Of a stretch of 64,000 bases of DNA, positions 1 to 10,490 are shown piece after piece; the first letter of the stretch is position 1, and each line of letters starts with the position of its first letter. The translations under genes and the position numbers were made by a program. This stretch comes from Periconia sp. R9002 (taxonomy: Eukaryota; Ascomycota; Dothideomycetes; Pleosporales; Periconiaceae), in contig JAMAHW010000075.1 of the NCBI GenBank assembly GCA_023627715.1, forward strand, positions 124,001 through 188,000. The letters run 5' to 3'. The notes beneath the pieces are model-generated. The model did no database searches. It saw only the letters and a program-made list of their open reading frames with translations, and was not told the origin of the DNA.

Positions 1-418
1 GCCCTGTGATTGCGTCTGTCTCGCAGCTTGCCGTTACGTTCTCGGCTGCGTGATCGAGAATCACGGATAGTTGAGCCAAATTCTCAGTCAAATTGTCAGA
101 TGGACTCGTACTAATCCCGCTTTGCTGCTGAGTCTGTAAGACAGGACGACAGGCTTGTGAAGCACCAGAGTCCCTTGACATGCTCCGACTAGATGGAGCT
201 TCAGCGGCATTGTCAAGGTTCGATCGATCTTTGCCAGTGATTTGTGTCTGGTCGAGGCTATTGTAGATACAAAGCTGCGCATGCTGTCGCCGCACACATG
301 TGCTACACGGCTCTTGGTAGTCACAGCGCACTTTTCTTTCTCGACAAAGAAGGCAAGCTTTTGGTCTGCGATTGCGTCGTCGCCGCTCGGTCCGAGGCGG
401 TTGCTCAGTTGATGGCAT
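1..418 (-). CDS. Zn(II)2Cys6 transcription factor, N-terminal part (runs off left edge)
   Basis: The reading frame opens at an ATG at 418 and stays open to base 1, giving the first 139 residues. A binuclear zinc cluster sits at residues 22-50, with cysteines at 22, 25, 32, 38, 41 and 50. It is preceded by a strongly basic stretch (RRRRNRRPK) typical of nuclear import and DNA contact. After the cluster the chain is Ser/Gln-rich linker, as is usual before the fungal regulatory domain, which would lie outside the window. The family binds CGG-containing sites in the nucleus. The target pathway cannot be told from this fragment. It is transcribed in the same direction as the dioxygenase gene that ends at 792, but 373 bp separate them. 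Confidence 0.85.
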   Translation of the reverse strand, partial: MPSTEQPPRTERRRRNRRPKACLLCRERKVRCDYQEPCSTCVRRQHAQLCIYNSLDQTQITGKDRSNLDNAAEAPSSRSMSRDSGASQACRPVLQTQQQSGISTSPSDNLTENLAQLSVILDHAAENVTASCETDAITG

Positions 419-791
419 GATGCTGCTGGTTATCACCGAGGGAATGAGTACACAGTATATACGGACAGCTTTGGCTTACAGCCGAGGTACAGGATAGCAA
501 AACCAATCGCACGTCTTTAATTTCACTTTAGGGCTTATCGGGTTCAGCTTTCCGCTTTTCTTGGCTTTCATGCCCCTGCTGATTTCCATGCCGACGCCGA
601 GGTGTAATAGCATTATAGCAAATCTCAAAGTTAGAATGATGTATATTATAAGATGACTTCATGCATAAAAAGCGAAGCGTTATGCACCCATCCCATACAG
701 CTGATTAAATCAATTGATAGTGAAGTAAATCTTTGTCACTTACAGAAGATGAAATTATTCCTCTTGGTCTTATTGCTATGAGCTATGTAAG
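419..791. other. Intergenic spacer, promoter of the left-edge regulator
   Basis: No convincing coding signal. It must hold the promoter of the minus-strand regulator starting at 418 and the 3' end of the dioxygenase gene that stops at 792. No repeat was noticed. Confidence 0.5.
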
Positions 792-2009
792 CTATACATT
801 GTTCTGAAAGGCCTCTGGTGGGCTGCTACTAGCCATGTTACACTGCCAGAGCAGTCTTCTATCGCTCTTATACTGCGCCAACTGTCCTGAGATACTATGC
901 ATAACGCCTCGATTATGAAACATGACCAAATCACCCTCTTTCCATGCATGCGCATACACATTCTCGGGCGTATATGCCTTCGCCTGCAACCTGTGGCATA
1001 TCTTCCTCACCTCCGCGAGGTCGGATATAACAGTCTCTTCTCCGCTGTTTCTATCCACCGTGGAAAGTGCATAAACGCAACACCCCGCAATCTGGAGATG
1101 TGCTTGCCCGTTGCCAGAATTCCTCCACACCATCGGAAACGAATGCACTTTTTCTGGATCCCAGGACGGGAGATCTTCAAGTGGTATTTCACGTCCTATT
1201 TTTTCGATGGTAAGACCGTCGCTCGAGGCTTTGCAGTTGCGTATCATCTCATAGGCGCGAGGTCCGTAGTGTACGGTCGTGCGGAGCGCGAAGTCTTGCT
1301 CTTCCGGAGAAAGAAGCTCGAAGTTGCGTGCGCCAGAGAAGAAGAGTGTGGCGCCCGCTGCTACCTCCATGGTTTGCCTGTTTGGGAATTGTAGTTTCTG
1401 GGGAGGAACAGAGGGGACATTGATGGCGTGCAGCGAGGTTACGACGCCGGGATAGTTCTCGTACAGCGCGGCGTCCATGTGCCATCTGTATGGTCTCGTG
1501 TGCCCGCTAGTAATTTCATCTGCAGATAAGGGGTGCTCGTGGAAGCTGGATTGATCGAGGTGCTTCAAATGTAGTTCATCGATTCCTTCGTAATTATGGA
1601 CGTTTCCTGAGCCTATGACAGTGACCTGCAGCGCGCGGGGTATTCTTGAACAGTTGTTTTGTGAAAGGATGTTTTTCGTATCGGTGACTTGCTTTTGGCC
1701 TCCAGAATGGTACGGCAAATGGTCGGGATCGAGGACATCGGCGATGTCATAAAGTACCTGTGGTGGAATGCCAGATTGGTTCCGAACGACAAGCACGCCA
1801 TGATCGAAAAAGGCTTTTCTGAATGTAGATTTTTCGGATTCTGAGAGTGACTTTGGGTCAAAGAGAGGCATTGAATCTGGCAAAATCACTTCGGCACCGA
1901 GAAGAGTTGACTTCCGGAGCTCCGATGGCAGCCGCCGGATCTGGAGAGGTGCGACAGGATGCGGCATTTTGGTTAGACTGATAAATGTTCTTTGTAACTG
2001 CAAATTCAA
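792..2009 (-). CDS. Alpha-ketoglutarate-dependent dioxygenase, XanA-like (xanthine hydroxylase type)
   Basis: Single-exon gene, 405 residues from the ATG at 2009; an in-frame ATG at 1967 (residue 15) is an equally good start because the first 14 residues look unconserved. It belongs to the TauD/TfdA superfamily of Fe(II)/2-oxoglutarate dioxygenases. The HxD iron motif is H177-M-D179 within RWHMDAALY, the distal histidine is about H371 in RGVMHS, and the 2-oxoglutarate-binding arginine is R384 or R385 in DRRLLWQCN. The HMDAALY context and the CNMASSSPP-type C-terminus resemble fungal XanA, which oxidises xanthine to uric acid in the cytosol; xanthine itself is therefore an inference. The neighbours support nucleobase use: a Zn2Cys6 regulator immediately upstream on the same strand and an NCS1 permease beyond it. 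Its promoter carries TCGGCCGA and a GATA site, both also found before the permease. Confidence 0.85.
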   Translation of the reverse strand: MNLQLQRTFISLTKMPHPVAPLQIRRLPSELRKSTLLGAEVILPDSMPLFDPKSLSESEKSTFRKAFFDHGVLVVRNQSGIPPQVLYDIADVLDPDHLPYHSGGQKQVTDTKNILSQNNCSRIPRALQVTVIGSGNVHNYEGIDELHLKHLDQSSFHEHPLSADEITSGHTRPYRWHMDAALYENYPGVVTSLHAINVPSVPPQKLQFPNRQTMEVAAGATLFFSGARNFELLSPEEQDFALRTTVHYGPRAYEMIRNCKASSDGLTIEKIGREIPLEDLPSWDPEKVHSFPMVWRNSGNGQAHLQIAGCCVYALSTVDRNSGEETVISDLAEVRKICHRLQAKAYTPENVYAHAWKEGDLVMFHNRGVMHSISGQLAQYKSDRRLLWQCNMASSSPPEAFQNNV

Positions 2010-2278
2010 CCGGGCCTGCTTGGATCTTTGTCAAACAATTGGGCGTGAAATAGTAGAAGTAGCAGCGAAGTTCAGAATTCGGATGAAGTGGATCGGGCGA
2101 GATAGTGTGATGTGGGTCATCGAAGCTCGGCCGAGTTGATCAATTAACCCAGAATCGGCTCAGTTTCTCTCCCTATGTTGAGCGGGGGCACTATGTGCTG
2201 AGAAAGAAAACCACTAAACTCAATCATTTAGTTTGGAATGTATGCTATTTTAACGCCAAAAATTGTTCTGGAAAATGC
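2010..2278 (-). promoter_or_regulatory. Promoter of the XanA-like gene with CGG palindrome and GATA site
   Basis: The spacer between the dioxygenase start and the 3' end of the regulator. It contains TCGGCCGA at 2127-2134, a perfect palindrome of the CGG half-sites that Zn2Cys6 proteins bind, and AGATAG at 2100-2105, which fits the HGATAR consensus of the nitrogen regulator AreA. The same octamer lies in the regulator/permease promoter (4390-4397). Binding is inferred, not shown. Confidence 0.5.
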
Positions 2279-4310
2279 TCATCTAAAATTACTGTTAAAC
2301 CAGACATCGAAATCATTGTATTGTTCCCCATCGAAGTGCTGGCCAGGCTTCTGTGCGGCGGCTACGGAATCAGTAGAGTCAAGCTGTATAAATCGATGCA
2401 GTATATGAGTGAGTCTTTGCTTGGTTGTATCCTCGGAAGTACTTGGGTCTGTAGTTTCGCGCAATTCTTCGTTCGTCATAGCATCTACAAGGTACACTCC
2501 CCGGCGCGCCATGGTGTCATTTTGCGAAGTATCAAGGCGCGTTCGAGCTGCGCTTATTAGCGTGAGATAATGATCTTTGCGTTGTTTTGTCATCGAGGCG
2601 TGGCAGTAAAGTAGTTCCAGGCAGATCACTACTATGGCTGCAACACAGAAAGCTGAATGGACCCATATTGGCGGGCAATTAGGGCCGGCCAAGGATATCT
2701 CTTCGTCCTCTCGAAGGATCGTCATGGCCGCGGAAACGCATGTCTTCCTTGTGAAAAGGTATGCAGGGGATTGGAAGCTTTTGATCAAGAATGCTCTATG
2801 AATCAAGATTATCCGGGTCAAGTTAGCGTGTCTGTAATTCGATAAAACTTGAGGTCCCACATACCTTATCCGCAGCAGCAATAGCTAACGTGCGGCGAGC
2901 TAGCATGAGCCATTCTGGTGTTGATTCACCATTCTCTTCCGACCGCAGAATGGCATGGGGAATGCTAGCAACCAATCGCCTCATTTTCCTGTCGACATTC
3001 ACGACATGCTCATAACGCGACGTCACGTCTTGTCCCGGCCCATCCAACAATTCAGGAATTAAAAGAGCCATCCTAGCTTTTACTATAGAGTATGTGCTGG
3101 ACGTGACAGTGTCTTCCCCTTGATGTCGCAGATCGTTGTCATTGCAATTCCTGGGTTGCTGAGTTGTGAAGTGATTGACGTTGATCGAATAAGTTCCAGT
3201 GTAAGGGATAGAATGATAGTCCAACTCCACGATCTTCCACCAAATTCTTCTTCCAACTTCTTTGTCAATAGTGTCGCTCCAAGACTGGCCGGGTGCATCT
3301 ACTCCGACGTGATGCAAGCCAAGGCACTGCGCAATTCTGATACTGGCACTGATCCACGTGATCAACATGTCACTTTTGCCCAGCACATTAGCTATCATTC
3401 CAGCGATACAGATGGCTTGTAAAGAAAAGACTGTATGTCTTCCCATAAAATCTTCTTTGGATAGAACGACGTTCGTCAAGTCGAACAAGTAGGCAGGGGA
3501 CTGAACATCATAAGAGCCTCCAGCAATATTAGAGCTCTCTGAAATATTGTTCAAACTCCACGCGGAAGATCCCAAAACAGCGCAGTAGAGCGCTAGCCAT
3601 TGGGCGTCTTCCATGGAGCCAGTGGACCAAAATTCTTCGCACTGTTTCAGGAAGGTCGGTGCGTGCAAGACATTGTGATTCCAGGCGAGCATGCGAAGAT
3701 GAAAATCTACCAATCGCCTTGCTGTTGGCTCACTAGGTAGCTCCTCAATCGGAGGTACTATCAGCAAGGCTGAAGATGAACAGGAATTCGGGGTTTCAAT
3801 GCGTAAACAATTCCGATGTGGGTAGTTGTGGCACTGATGCCTTCCCCAGGCCAGACCCTCAATACAAGTCGCTAGATCTTCGAATTCGATATGAAGGCTA
3901 TCTGGGAGCTGCCCCTGCACCGAATGTGCTACAGTTCTCGGAGATACACTCGGGCGAGATCCGTCCATGTGTGTAAGCCTCTCATTGGGTCTGCGCTGCA
4001 CCGAAAAATGTTGTGAGACATCGTCCATCTCGGCCGGGTCTAATGGCGCTATCGAAGCATCAGTATTGTCTTGTATCGACAAAATATCATCCCTTCTGGC
4101 CGAGTTGGCCTTCCGTGATGTCTTGTGGGATAGAATGACTGATTCTCGTTCGCATGGCTTATTTCTTCTGGAGCATCGAGCGCAAGGGATTTTCTTGTCA
4201 CAACGCACTTTGCTTTTGGTACATGCTCGACAAGCCATAGGTTGCCGCTGTGATGATCGTTTCTGTCCAGTTGTTGCATCCAGAGCCTCCTGACTGAGGG
4301 TTTCCGACAT
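2279..4310 (-). CDS. Zn(II)2Cys6 transcription factor, pathway-specific candidate; intron acceptor lacks AG
   Basis: Exon 1 is 4310-2865 (482 residues) with a zinc cluster at C27, C30, C37, C43, C46, C53 and the MHR region (fungal_trans type) in the middle. The second coding block, ending at 2279, continues the family pattern (IHRAFLIKSF, then RKTCVSAAM). The natural join removes 52 bp (2864-2813): donor GTATGT, branch GCTAAC, and a frame-restoring junction AAG|ATAATC. But the intron would end CGG, not CAG. The downstream ATAG acceptor shifts the frame and stops early, so the standard model needs a GT-GG splice or the gene is damaged. If joined, the product is about 659 residues. It sits between the XanA-like gene and a divergent NCS1 permease, 255 bp from the latter, and is the likely local regulator. 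Confidence 0.75.
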
Positions 4311-4565
4311 GATAGGTATACTGATCGTATACTCAACCGTTCGTGACTGTTTTTCGTATGTTCAGCTCTTTCTGTCGGGTGGTGCTATCTCGGCCGACTC
4401 GGTGTTTCCCCCTTCTCTAGTGGCGCGCTAATCTAAGTAATCAAGATAGACGGTTGATAGGGTGATAAGGACGAGGAATCGCACATTATTCATGATGGTA
4501 AATATATACTGACTGTCGCAAAATGACATTTGATTCATTGTGCATTCGGACTCTCCGTAATCGCC
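4311..4565. promoter_or_regulatory. Bidirectional promoter, regulator / NCS1 permease
   Basis: A 255-bp divergent promoter. It holds TCGGCCGA at 4390-4397, followed directly by CTCGG, and a cluster of three HGATAR sites in 25 bp: AGATAG 4444-4449, TGATAG 4455-4460, TGATAA 4463-4468. One more TGATAG overlaps the regulator start at 4310-4315. The combination fits control by a local CGG-binding factor plus nitrogen control (AreA type), as known for purine uptake genes; this is inference from consensus matches. Confidence 0.5.
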
Positions 4566-6601
4566 ATGGATCATGAGAAGAACATGACCGTTTCCGGCAG
4601 ATCTCTAGATGACACGCCGCACTCTTCCTCTGGCGATTTTGCTGAAGGCTATATTGATTCCAACAAACCATCCATTTTTCGTCGTCTCAATGAATGGATC
4701 AAGCTGAAGCCTTCCGAGATTGAGAGTGCTTACGGGAAATGGAGCAACGTTGGCAAGTCAAACCTCCCAAAAATTTCACGCACAAGATGAGCTGACAGCA
4801 CAAGATCTGGATCCTGTGCCACTGGAAAAGCAGACATGGAGGTCTCATCATTGTAGGCAGATATGCGGACTTCTTCGGCACAGCTTTTTCCCAATCGCTA
4901 ATTTCCAACAGTCGTCACCTACTGGCTCTGCGACGCTGTGGCACCTGGAAATCTCCGTCTTGGATCAAGCATAATGACGCTAGGCTTCTCATGGCGCGAA
5001 ACAATTGGAATTATTTTCCTCGGACATTTCTTGATCTCTCTAGCCATCACCGCAAACGCCATCATCGGCGCAAAATATCATGTTCCGTACACCGTGCAAA
5101 GTCGCACAAGTTTCGGTTTCTTCGCGTCTTTCGTCGCCGTGTTCATCCGCATGCTGGTCGGCTTCTTCTGGTACGGAATCAACACTTACAACGGCGCGCT
5201 TTGTGTCAACGCTGTGATATTGGCGATCTGGCCGTCTTTTCGTGATGTGCCAAATGGATTGCCAGAATCTGCTAATATCACTACTCAGATGATGACATGT
5301 ACGTATTCCATAGGGCCCGGACTGCGAAAATTCGGTACTAATCTCGCAATAGCTTATGTTGTTTACTTTTTAATCACGCTGCCTTTCCACTGGATCCACC
5401 CGCGTTATTTGAAGTGGTTCTTTGACATCAAGACCATCGTCTGCTTACCGGGCGTTTTCGCTCTCCTTGGCTGGGCATGCCACAAATCTAATGGGGGGCT
5501 CCACACTACATTGTTTCTACAGCGCACCTCTCTTCGTGGCGCAGAGTACTCTTGGGCCTTTCTAGGTGCTCTCAACGTAAGTCCTTTCCTTAACTACTGG
5601 GTCCAGTTCTGAATTGTTCTAGTCAATGTTAGGCAACTACGGCACAATGGCAGTCAACATCAACGATTTTGCTCGTTACGCACGCTCAACCCGGATGGTT
5701 TATGCCCAGATCCTCGCCGTCCCTCTTTCGTTCATGCTCATGTCTTTCATGGGTATCATAATTGCTGGTGCTGCCTCCGATCTCTACCAGACATCTATCT
5801 GGGATCCACTCACCATCATGTCGTATTGGAGTGGAAGCTCTGGTGCCAGGGCCGCCGCCGCATTCGTTTCACTATCATTTGTCCTCGCGCAGTTGGGCGC
5901 CAATATAAGCGCAAATTGCATTTCAGCTTCCAACGACTTAAATGCAATGTTCCCTTTTGTGAGAATGATGCATGAACAAATTTGAGAAGCTTTTCTGACC
6001 AAGCAAACAGTACGTCAACCTCCGCCGCGGGTCATACATTATAGCCTTTATCGGCGCCTGGGTCCTCACGCCCTGGAACATCCTCGCATCGGCATCCGCA
6101 CTACTCAACTTCATGGACGGCTACATCATATGGGTACAACTCTCTATCTACACAATTGCATTCAATTAGGAACTCGACTGCTAATACAGTGTCACTCCAG
6201 CTTGCTCCCATTACCGGCGTGCTTCTAGCCGACTACTATGTTGTGCACCGGCGAACTTATGACGTGGTAGCCATGTACGACCCGGACGGTAAATACCGCT
6301 ATAATCAATGGGGTACAAACTGGCGTGCCGTAGCTGCGTGGCTAGTTGGATCGGTACCATTGATCCCGGGGTTCGCTATGCGAGTATGTTTGCTGTCTCA
6401 CAAGATGTTGTTTCGTTAATGCAAACTAACGCCAAATGTCTCACGCAGATGAATAGTGCGCTAACAATCCCAGCCGGCGTCGATAACCTGTATAGTGTGG
6501 GCTACCTATATGGGTTCTTTACCAGCTTTGTTGTGTTCTCGGCACTTGGTATTTATTTTCCTGCGCGAGCCACATTCGCGTATACGGATAGTATTGAATA
6601 A
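4566..6601 (+). CDS. NCS1-family nucleobase/allantoin permease (Fur type)
   Basis: Plasma-membrane proton symporter of the NCS1 family (uracil, allantoin, uric acid or related substrates). Proposed exons: 4566-4748, 4792-4852, 4912-5298, 5353-5576, 5623-5958, 6011-6133, 6201-6383, 6449-6601, giving about 549 residues. Family landmarks: DLDPVPLEKQTW at the N-terminus, APGNLRLGSS in TM1, YTVQSRTSFG, FFWYGINTY, PFHWIHPR, GNYGTMAVNINDFARYA and NISANCISASNDLNAMFP. Introns 2-7 have good signals, for example GTACGT with GGTACTAATC. Intron 1 is the weak point: with the weak donor GTTGGC at 4749 the frame is kept only by a 43-bp intron ending at 4791, whereas the more natural acceptors (4796-4804 area) leave the frame out by one base. 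So either the short intron is real or one base is missing. Divergent to the Zn2Cys6 regulator; a transport partner for the XanA-like enzyme. Confidence 0.85.
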
Positions 6602-7380
6602 GAGCTCGAGTGTCTAACTACGAAGTTCTCAAGCTCTAATTCGCCGTCGCCGCTTTTTGTGAGAAATTATCCATGCTTTTTTGCATCAAGCACAGCATAA
6701 ACACTCGGTGCTACTTAAACATTGAATAGTTGGTTCTTACATAAGCTTCGACAGTGACTAACTTGAGACACAATCACAACGCTCTGGTGAAAGGTATGGG
6801 CAAGTACAGCTAATAGAATATACCAATTACTTGATATTTCATGGGTGAATTGTTCTGCATGAAATGCAACTATATTGATCAATGTAAGAACTTGAATTTT
6901 GTTGTAGCACCTGCTACTCACCAACACCTTTTTTTGAAGAGAAAACCATCTCCCAACACTTCCAAGATCTATACTGTCAACTTTCCCTTCCCGTGAAATT
7001 GACACGGGGCACAGTAATTGGCTTGTTCCATCAAGTTTGCCATCAATTGAAACCGTTTGTGGACCATCACATGATTAGGTACCTAAGCGAATCTAGCGGC
7101 TTGGCAGGCCTAAAGCAAACAATTGATCAATGCTTGATGCGATTGTGTTTACACCAATTCAATCAACGCCCCTTACAATGATCTTCCCCCTCTCTAAGAT
7201 TTTGTAAAACACATTGAAGTTGTATCCACATTCTTTCATTTTACGTGTGCCCGTCCTGGCGGAGGACGTTACCAAGTGTTACCCCCTACCTGTGTCGATA
7301 CCCAGGGTTGCAATACTCTGAGGATCAAATTCCATTTCATTCTTTCATTTTACTCCTCAATCTTATTCCATTCGTGCAGA
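6602..7380. other. Intergenic spacer before the DUF6604 gene
   Basis: AT-rich 779-bp spacer between two plus-strand genes. No convincing coding block was seen. It must contain the terminator of the permease and the promoter of the DUF6604 gene. Confidence 0.5.
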
Positions 7381-9912
7381 ATGCTTCCATCATCACTAGC
7401 GGATACTTATCGACGATACAAGCAAGATACCGATGATATTGCGACATGGCTTGCTGCGACGGCCAAGCGACTTGGATTCTCATCGGATCTACTCACGGGT
7501 AGCTCCAAGACTTTAGCTCAACCGAAGAGTAAGCGCTTGAAAGGAAAGGCACGGAAGTCTAAGCAGACAAGCAGCAACGCTCTGCTAAAGCCATCAACCT
7601 CTACGCCGAAATACACCATAGCCGTCAAAGACTTCATAACGTTGGCAGAATTTCTGGCACCTAAATTAGATGTGAAAGTTCCCCCGTCTATCTGGGAAAC
7701 AATAGAAAGGGCAATCAGCCTACGACAAGATCACAATGACTACCATGCTCAGCAGCAACCTGCCACTGATGAAATTAACGACGGCCACGCGTATTTTTTG
7801 GGAATTTTAGAGAAAGTAAGGGATGTTCTCAAACCTCATCGCCAAACACAACCTACCCCGTCAACCGGCCAAGCCGCTCCTAGCAGTGATACAGCGGGAG
7901 ATACCGATGTTCGACTCGACAATATGTTCGCAACTTTAACGGTCGAAGAACCCTCAGAAGTCTTCCTCAATGCCCCGGACATTGTACCTGCCGCCAAGAG
8001 CAATGAAGCAACTGCTCTGTACACAGTCGAACCTTCTGATGATCCACTTGAGCTTTATCTTGCAACTGCTGCTATGCTGCAGGACTGCTCCAAAATCCGA
8101 AGCGCGATTCGTCATACGTGGCGGTCGTATTCCAAGCGTTCTGTGACTCTGATTGCAGCCGCTATAACGACGGATATTGGTATCAAGATGATTCAAGAGT
8201 TGGAGGAGCAGTTCCTGAAGGATCATCCGTCCGAGTCTAGTACTGTGGATGCAAGAGGAAAGTTCTTCGGGGTTCAATGTCTTCTTCAAGGTCAAGATCC
8301 ATCAGCACGTCTTAGAGACGACGATCCCATCAACCTCACGTTGTACGAACTTGCGGAAACCAGTCTCGTCAGTGCACACACTCTAGTGGACGCATTTAGG
8401 TCTGTCCTCGAAGTCAACAGCCTACCATTGTATAAGCCCGGGTTTTACGGGGTATTTAATCCGGCAAGGGATCGAACCAGTATGTCAGGTGGGGAAAAAT
8501 TCGACGAAGACAAAATCCTACTTCTAGAGGTTCTTGCGGACACCGTGTTTTTCCTTCACGCTAATAAGGCGGGTCAGCTAAAAGCAACTGATGAGTTAAC
8601 GAAGGCCGTGGCTCTTCTGAAGAGCCAGGGTCGCCATACCATGGCTTTGGATTTTGCCGCTCAGGTTCATTTGGATATACAGCAGTGCCTCAGGGGTAAG
8701 TCAGAAGTAGGTATCGTGGATTTACAGGCCTACGCCATGGTTTGTGTAGGATCTCTGAAGCAGAACTTCGAGTTTCACGCAAATTTGCGTGTCCAAAACT
8801 GGCCACGAGGGAACGACCAGCCTCTGAAGATGATCTCAGATGTCATGGAGCATTGGATGCTGAAGGACGCTGTTGGTGAACTGAAAGCGAAGAGTTTGAC
8901 CAAATTGGGCATACCTCCTAATCAACTGCCCGCTTCTTATGCATTCTTCAAGGCTCATCCATGGCTTTGTGGCTCTATACTGTTCGGTATGAAGCTCGAT
9001 ATGCAGGAAATGAGTCTCGCTTTTCTGAACGCCTGGGGTTCTGCAAAAATCGCAGCCCAGATCTACAATGCCGTTAGACAGGAAAAGTTTCTCAAGAGGT
9101 CATGGGAGGACATGGATTTGGCTCTTATGATTCACGGCGATCCTGCAATGTTCGTTGGCGAGAGGCCGAAAACTATGGAAGACTACTTCCAACGATTCGC
9201 CTTGTCCATGGGCTACTCGGCACAAAATTTTGCCCAAGGCGGGAAGCGGGTGCATTCGCGTCCAATCGCGTCAAGCGGGGGCCCTCGCGGTCAATTCGAA
9301 CCAAAAGACGCCACTCCGATCGCACATGAACTACGTTTCGGATATTCGAGTTTTGAAAGCAAGACGGTGTCGGACCTGGAGAACGTATTGGCGAAGGTGC
9401 TTGAAATTGATTATGAGCTTCATCCTGATATTGTCGCTGGTCATAAACGACAGGGAAAACGACACACAACGCCGCAGGCTCTCATAATGATCTGTCAATC
9501 CCTGACCTCTGAAGATTTGGCATTGACCTTTGATCATTTCCGTCTGCACCGTCAAGCGTGGCGATTGCTCCGAGCCATCAAAGACCATATTAGTGATAAC
9601 CTCCGGCGTATCTACGGGCCTGGATACCTGGAGACCGAGAATCAACTCCCCTTCATAGTGGGGTATATCTTTATGACGGCTGTCCAAACGAAGAAGCTCG
9701 GTTCCCTTTTGCTGCCCAAGAAGGAAGATATCGTCACTTCCAAAATACTTATGAAGGCGTCGGAGGTTCTGGAAGGCATGATAGACAGCGGTACAGGCGG
9801 ACTGGAGATCAAGATTCTTCGCCAGAAGTACGGTATGCAGGTCGAGATCGAAGTTGAAGACGCGAACCAGGTGACTACGACCACCGCCATGACTGGAACG
9901 GGTGGCACTTAG
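7381..9912 (+). CDS. DUF6604-family protein
   Basis: Intronless, 843 residues from the ATG at 7381; the frame is open further upstream to 7276, but the family normally starts with M-L-P followed by a Y-x-x-Y-K segment, exactly as here. The N-terminal 180 residues match the fungal DUF6604 pattern: YRRYKQDTDDIATWLAATAK, a Lys-rich linker with RLKGKARK, then KDFITLAEFLA and a VPPSIWETIERAI helix. A low-complexity linker follows (about residues 185-220), then a long helical region to the end (Thr-rich C-terminus). There is no signal peptide or membrane segment, so it is probably cytosolic or nuclear. The function of the family is unknown; members are multicopy in ascomycetes. No neighbour suggests a role. 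Confidence 0.8.
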   Translation: MLPSSLADTYRRYKQDTDDIATWLAATAKRLGFSSDLLTGSSKTLAQPKSKRLKGKARKSKQTSSNALLKPSTSTPKYTIAVKDFITLAEFLAPKLDVKVPPSIWETIERAISLRQDHNDYHAQQQPATDEINDGHAYFLGILEKVRDVLKPHRQTQPTPSTGQAAPSSDTAGDTDVRLDNMFATLTVEEPSEVFLNAPDIVPAAKSNEATALYTVEPSDDPLELYLATAAMLQDCSKIRSAIRHTWRSYSKRSVTLIAAAITTDIGIKMIQELEEQFLKDHPSESSTVDARGKFFGVQCLLQGQDPSARLRDDDPINLTLYELAETSLVSAHTLVDAFRSVLEVNSLPLYKPGFYGVFNPARDRTSMSGGEKFDEDKILLLEVLADTVFFLHANKAGQLKATDELTKAVALLKSQGRHTMALDFAAQVHLDIQQCLRGKSEVGIVDLQAYAMVCVGSLKQNFEFHANLRVQNWPRGNDQPLKMISDVMEHWMLKDAVGELKAKSLTKLGIPPNQLPASYAFFKAHPWLCGSILFGMKLDMQEMSLAFLNAWGSAKIAAQIYNAVRQEKFLKRSWEDMDLALMIHGDPAMFVGERPKTMEDYFQRFALSMGYSAQNFAQGGKRVHSRPIASSGGPRGQFEPKDATPIAHELRFGYSSFESKTVSDLENVLAKVLEIDYELHPDIVAGHKRQGKRHTTPQALIMICQSLTSEDLALTFDHFRLHRQAWRLLRAIKDHISDNLRRIYGPGYLETENQLPFIVGYIFMTAVQTKKLGSLLLPKKEDIVTSKILMKASEVLEGMIDSGTGGLEIKILRQKYGMQVEIEVEDANQVTTTTAMTGTGGT

Positions 9913-10490
9913 GTCCCTGCAGATATTTATGTCCTAAGAATAAGCGGCATCCTGGCATCAGCTATTCAATGCTGTCATGCGGCACGGTATAATGCATCTT
10001 GTCTGATACATCATGCGATTTGAGGGAAATTGATTTATCTGCACCCTTAGTTATAGTCAACGCATCTACCGAACCATCATCTTGGCTTATGCTACGGTAC
10101 GGCACGGCATGTACTGGCTATCATCGTAGGTAGATAAGCTGGGGATCTCACGGAAATACCCTTTGAATATAAGCTCTACCACTTGTTTGTAGCTCTTGTG
10201 GGAAATGAGACAGGTCAGATTTTTCGCCTTCGTACTTCCTTTTCTGGACGTATTCTCGTGGTGCGTCATTGTGCTTACATCGATCGCTAGTAACATAATC
10301 GATTACTCATGCGAGAACAAGATTTTCTTTTTGACAAAATATGACTAGAAGTGAAAAAATCAAATGTAATGGGTTGAAAATATGTTTCTCAGATTCAGAT
10401 CTTTGTATCTGTCTATCATACACCCACTCATCACCTATTGAGTTATGTGGTCATACCTAGTGCTCATGAAGCAGATGAACTATATCCCGT
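9913..10490. other. Convergent intergenic spacer
   Basis: Spacer of 578 bp between the 3' ends of the DUF6604 gene (plus) and the EthD-domain gene (minus). AT-rich; nothing coding recognised. Confidence 0.45.

Noticed and set aside
897..1394. 165-residue plus-strand frame inside the XanA-like gene
   Set aside because: It is antisense to a clear dioxygenase gene with intact iron ligands.
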